Shown here piece after piece: positions 5,319 through 7,493 of a DNA stretch of 7,493 nucleotides. Position 1 is the stretch's first letter. Each line of letters begins with the position of its first letter. The notes beneath the pieces are model-generated. The model was given only the letters and a program-made list of their open reading frames with translations. It ran no database searches and had not been told where the DNA came from. This DNA is from Gammaproteobacteria bacterium (GTDB taxonomy: Bacteria > Pseudomonadota > Gammaproteobacteria > Methylococcales > Methylomonadaceae), in assembly GCA_024511045.1 (NCBI GenBank), contig JANEMG010000106.1:1-7493 (forward strand), read 5' to 3'. Both the position numbers and the translations under genes were made by a program.

Positions 5319-7078
5319 TACATCGCTTCGGGTGCGTTGATGCGCAGCAGGTCCAGGCCATTGGCGATCACCTGTTTCACGCCGCAGACCAGATTCAGCC
5401 TGGCATCGCGCAGCCCGGCATCTTCCACCAGAAACTGGTGGGCATTGTAGTAGGTGTGAAATTCGTTGGCTAGTTCCCGCAGGTACTGGATCAGCAGATG
5501 CGGCTCGTACTGCAGCGCCGCCTTCTCGACGACTTCCGGATAGCGGGACAGCGTGCCGACCAGATTGATTTCATGCTCCTCGGTGAGGCGCTGCAGATTC
5601 TGCATCCCGGACAGGTGGTCCCTCTCCCAGTTGTTCTCGTCCAGCTGACGCAGTACGCTACAGACCCTGGCATGGGCATACTGGACATAGAAAACCGGGT
5701 TTTCATTGGTCTTCGACGTGGCCAGCTTCAGATCGAAGTCCATATGCTGTTCGGAACGGCGCATCACATAGAAAAACCGGGCGGCATCCTTGCCCACTTC
5801 ATTGCGCAGCTGGCGCAGGGTGACGAATTCACCGGCGCGGGTGGACATCGGCACTTTTTCCCTGCCGCGATACAACACCGCAAACTGCACCAGCAGCACC
5901 TGCAGCTTGTCCACATCCTCCCCGAGGGCGCGCAGCGCCGCCCTGATCCGTGGTATGTAGCCATGGTGATCGGCACCCCAGATGTCGATGATCCGGTCGT
6001 AGCCGCGCCGCAGCTTATCCAGATGATAGGCGATATCGGAAGCGAAATAGGTAAACTGGCCATTTTCCCGGATCACCACGCGGTCCTTTTCATCTCCCAG
6101 CAGACTGGAAGCGAACCAGGTCGCCCCGTCCTTTTCATAGAGATGCCCGGCTTCCCGCAGGTGCCGCAGGACGTCGTCCACGGAACCATCGTCGAACAAC
6201 TGCCGCTCTGAAAACCATTCCTCGAACGGCACGCCGAACTCCAGCAGATCTTCCTGGATATCCTTGAGAATGCGGGTGGTACCAGCCTGCAGAAAATCTT
6301 CGTACTGCGCCGATCCAAGCAGGGTCTTGGCCCGCTCGATCAGGGCGTCGATATGCGCTTCCTTGTCACCGCCCTGCGCCTCGTCTGGCGGGATGTCCTC
6401 CATCACCAGCTCCGCTGGCCGCCGGTATTCGTTGCCCGCCGATTGATGGATTTCCCAGGCGATTTCCCGGACGTATTCCCCACGGTAGCCGTTGCAGGGA
6501 AAGGGCAGAATCTCCCCGCATTCCTCCAGATAGCGCAGCCAGATGCTGGTCGCCAGAATATCCATCTGCCTGCCGGCGTCATTGACATAATATTCCCGGT
6601 GCACATCGAAACCGACCGCGTCCAGCAAATCGGCCACGGCGGAGCCATAGGCGGCGCCGCGACCATGCCCGACGTGCAGCGGGCCGGTCGGGTTGGCGGA
6701 AACGAATTCCACCTGGATTTTTTTGCCCTGGCCGACTTCGCTGCGGCCATATTCACGTCCCTGCTCATGGATCGTGGCAACGACCCGGTATTGCGCGGCC
6801 GGATCGAGAAAAAAATTGATGAACCCGGGACCGGCAATTTCCACCTTGCGCAATGCGGCATGTTCCGGCAATGCCGCAATGATACGTTCCGCCAGCTGCC
6901 TGGGATTGGTTTTCGCCGACTTGGCCAGCACCATGGCCAGATTGGTCGCCAGATCGCCATGCTGCGGATCACGGGTCCGCTCGATGCTGATGGCAGGATC
7001 CAGACCGCCATCCAGAACACCCTGCTCTTTCAGTTTGGCAAGCGCCTGCCGAAGCAGGGACTGCATTGTTTTCTTCAT
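5318..7078 (-). CDS. argS: Arginyl-tRNA synthetase (586 aa)
   Basis: A cytoplasmic class Ia aminoacyl-tRNA synthetase that attaches arginine to tRNA-Arg using ATP. Features in order: the N-terminal additional domain with DPQHGDLATNLAM (37-49) and GPGFINFFL (83-91); the HIGH-type motif in ANPTGPLHVGHGRGA (128-142; HVGH 135-138); YYVNDAGRQM (163-172); WGADHHGYIPR (367-377); the degenerate KMSKS region as VPMSTRAGEF (409-418), which is normal for ArgS; and the DALR anticodon-binding domain (about 460-586) with YVQYAHARV near its start and the usual ending LRINAPEAM. Length is typical and no key residue is missing. Minus-strand GGAA (plus 7084-7087) lies 5 bases before the ATG as a modest ribosome-binding site. 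A promoter candidate lies at 7117-7146. The stop overlaps the SPOR start by one base. Confidence 0.98.
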   Translation of the reverse strand: MKKTMQSLLRQALAKLKEQGVLDGGLDPAISIERTRDPQHGDLATNLAMVLAKSAKTNPRQLAERIIAALPEHAALRKVEIAGPGFINFFLDPAAQYRVVATIHEQGREYGRSEVGQGKKIQVEFVSANPTGPLHVGHGRGAAYGSAVADLLDAVGFDVHREYYVNDAGRQMDILATSIWLRYLEECGEILPFPCNGYRGEYVREIAWEIHQSAGNEYRRPAELVMEDIPPDEAQGGDKEAHIDALIERAKTLLGSAQYEDFLQAGTTRILKDIQEDLLEFGVPFEEWFSERQLFDDGSVDDVLRHLREAGHLYEKDGATWFASSLLGDEKDRVVIRENGQFTYFASDIAYHLDKLRRGYDRIIDIWGADHHGYIPRIRAALRALGEDVDKLQVLLVQFAVLYRGREKVPMSTRAGEFVTLRQLRNEVGKDAARFFYVMRRSEQHMDFDLKLATSKTNENPVFYVQYAHARVCSVLRQLDENNWERDHLSGMQNLQRLTEEHEINLVGTLSRYPEVVEKAALQYEPHLLIQYLRELANEFHTYYNAHQFLVEDAGLRDARLNLVCGVKQVIANGLDLLRINAPEAM

Positions 7079-7116
7079 TGCTGTTCCGGAGAAATCGATG
7101 GAAAAATGAACCGTCT

Positions 7117-7146
7117 ATTATCCCTGATATCCTGCGCATTATCCAA
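7117..7146 (-). promoter_or_regulatory. Promoter candidate for argS-SPOR
   Basis: On the minus strand, TTGGAT (plus 7141-7146) is followed after 18 bases by GATAAT (plus 7117-7122), which matches the -10 consensus at 5 of 6 positions. The -35 is weak (3 of 6). Transcription would begin near 7110, giving a leader of about 32 bases. Both repeat elements further upstream would then lie outside the transcript from this promoter. Confidence 0.45.
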
Positions 7147-7247
7147 TCGGCCAGACGGATAAATTCCGAGAACCGCAGCCCTGCCGGGAGAATGCGTGGC
7201 AAACAGCCTTCCTGTTCCTGCTGCGACGCCTGGATTGAAAGCGCCTG

Positions 7248-7316
7248 CAGGATGTGCTGACGACAGGCAGCGCATCGCTCAGCAACAAGAGGCGCTTCGT
7301 GCCTCAGCACATCCTG
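7248..7316. repeat. 69-base palindromic intergenic element (REP-like)
   Basis: CAGGATGTGCTGA (7248-7260) is the exact reverse complement of TCAGCACATCCTG (7304-7316), a 13-bp perfect stem. The arms continue inward with GGCAGCGC (7266-7273) against GCGC (7292-7295) and TGCC (7300-7303), interrupted by the bulges CGACA and TTCG. The apical loop is about 18 bases. No T tract follows on the minus strand, so termination of an incoming minus transcript is not supported. The short arms and GAAGCGC-type core resemble REP/BIME-type intergenic palindromes of proteobacteria; that comparison is from memory. It lies about 100 bases upstream of the argS -35 box and 2 bases from the target duplication of element copy 2. 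Confidence 0.7.
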
Positions 7317-7318
7317 TT

Positions 7319-7326
7319 TCCGCCGC
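7319..7326. repeat. Left target-site duplication of element copy 2
   Basis: TCCGCCGC directly precedes the terminal repeat and recurs exactly at 7469-7476 directly after the other end. Counting one base more on each side (7318-7326 and 7468-7476) also gives an exact 9-bp match, so the duplication is 8 or 9 bp. Confidence 0.78.
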
Positions 7327-7468
7327 GTTACTGCTCGGGCCCCTATGGGTGATCTGCTCCGGAAAACGCCGTAAATACGTCCCTGCAGGCTTGACTTTGC
7401 CGTCCCGCCAAAGACACTTCCTCCACAGACCACCTGCAGGGGTTTTTCCGGCAGGGGTGAGTAGTTAT
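7327..7468 (-). mobile_element. MITE-like non-autonomous element, copy 2 (inverted)
   Basis: A 142-bp non-coding relative of the 353-495 element in opposite orientation. Its ends are GTTACTGCTC and GAGTAGTTAT, a 10-bp terminal repeat with 7 matches, bounded by an exact direct duplication. It shares an identical 25-base block (7407-7431) and an 18-base block (7382-7399) with copy 1. The long stem has decayed: 7340-7357 against 7425-7442 matches at 13 of 18 positions, because one arm reads CCTGCAGGGG where copy 1 has the exact partner of CCCCTATGGG. It carries no transposase. Its orientation relative to argS is the same as that of copy 1 relative to the dioxygenase gene. It lies about 250 bases upstream of argS, beyond the predicted argS promoter, so it probably does not disturb argS expression. 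Confidence 0.8.
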
Positions 7469-7476
7469 TCCGCCGC
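7469..7476. repeat. Right target-site duplication of element copy 2
   Basis: TCCGCCGC repeats 7319-7326 exactly, immediately outside the element end. Confidence 0.78.
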
Positions 7477-7489
7477 CTTGTCTCAAGGC
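7475..7489. repeat. Small hairpin at the right edge
   Basis: GCCTTG and CAAGGC are separated by TCT, a 6-bp stem that overlaps the right target duplication. It may belong to the end of a gene beyond the window, but no T tract is visible on either side. Confidence 0.3.
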
Positions 7490-7493
7490 CAGC

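Noticed and set aside
5498..6211. Plus-strand open frames at 5498-6211 and 6353-7162 opposite argS
   Set aside because: argS is unambiguous on the minus strand across this whole span; these are complement-strand shadows.
6969..7433. Minus-strand 154-codon frame running from element copy 2 through the argS leader into argS
   Set aside because: It crosses the mobile element, the palindrome and the argS promoter region, then overlaps argS out of frame, and contains no recognisable domain.

Overview
The window looks like chromosomal DNA of a gammaproteobacterium, probably one that handles reduced sulfur. The pointers are a proteobacterial-type argS followed by a SPOR-domain gene with a one-base TAATG junction, a long Lon-like protease of the gammaproteobacterial AAA_32/S16 type, and a two-gene persulfide-oxidation/sulfite-export operon. 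The genes use GC-rich codons; the first ~150 bases are clearly more AT-rich. The genus cannot be named from the sequence alone.

Layout. 1-352 has no convincing gene but ends in a plausible sigma70 promoter (-10 at 316-321). 353-495 is a 143-bp non-coding element with terminal inverted repeats, a long internal palindrome and an exact 8-bp target duplication. It sits in the leader of the plus-strand sulfur operon: an ETHE1-like persulfide dioxygenase (529-1245) and, 4 bases later, a TauE/SafE permease (1250-2143). 2144-2312 holds a weak terminator candidate and the promoter of the next gene. 2313-4703 (plus) encodes a 796-residue Lon-like ATP-dependent protease. Facing it on the minus strand are argS (7078-5318) and an FtsN-like SPOR membrane protein (5318-4740), overlapping by one base. 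Upstream of argS, 7079-7326 carries its probable promoter and a 69-base palindromic element. 7327-7468 is a second, inverted copy of the 353-495 element, with its own exact 8-bp target duplication.

Function. The dioxygenase should turn glutathione persulfide into sulfite and GSH, and the permease may export the sulfite or related anions. The Lon-like protein is a quality-control or regulatory protease. ArgS charges tRNA-Arg, and the SPOR protein probably binds septal peptidoglycan. I see no complete novel multi-gene system. The least routine content is the pair of small non-autonomous mobile elements (MITE-like), whose boundaries can be read to the base, one of them interrupting a gene leader, together with the palindromic repeat beside the second copy and the absence of hslVU next to argS-SPOR.
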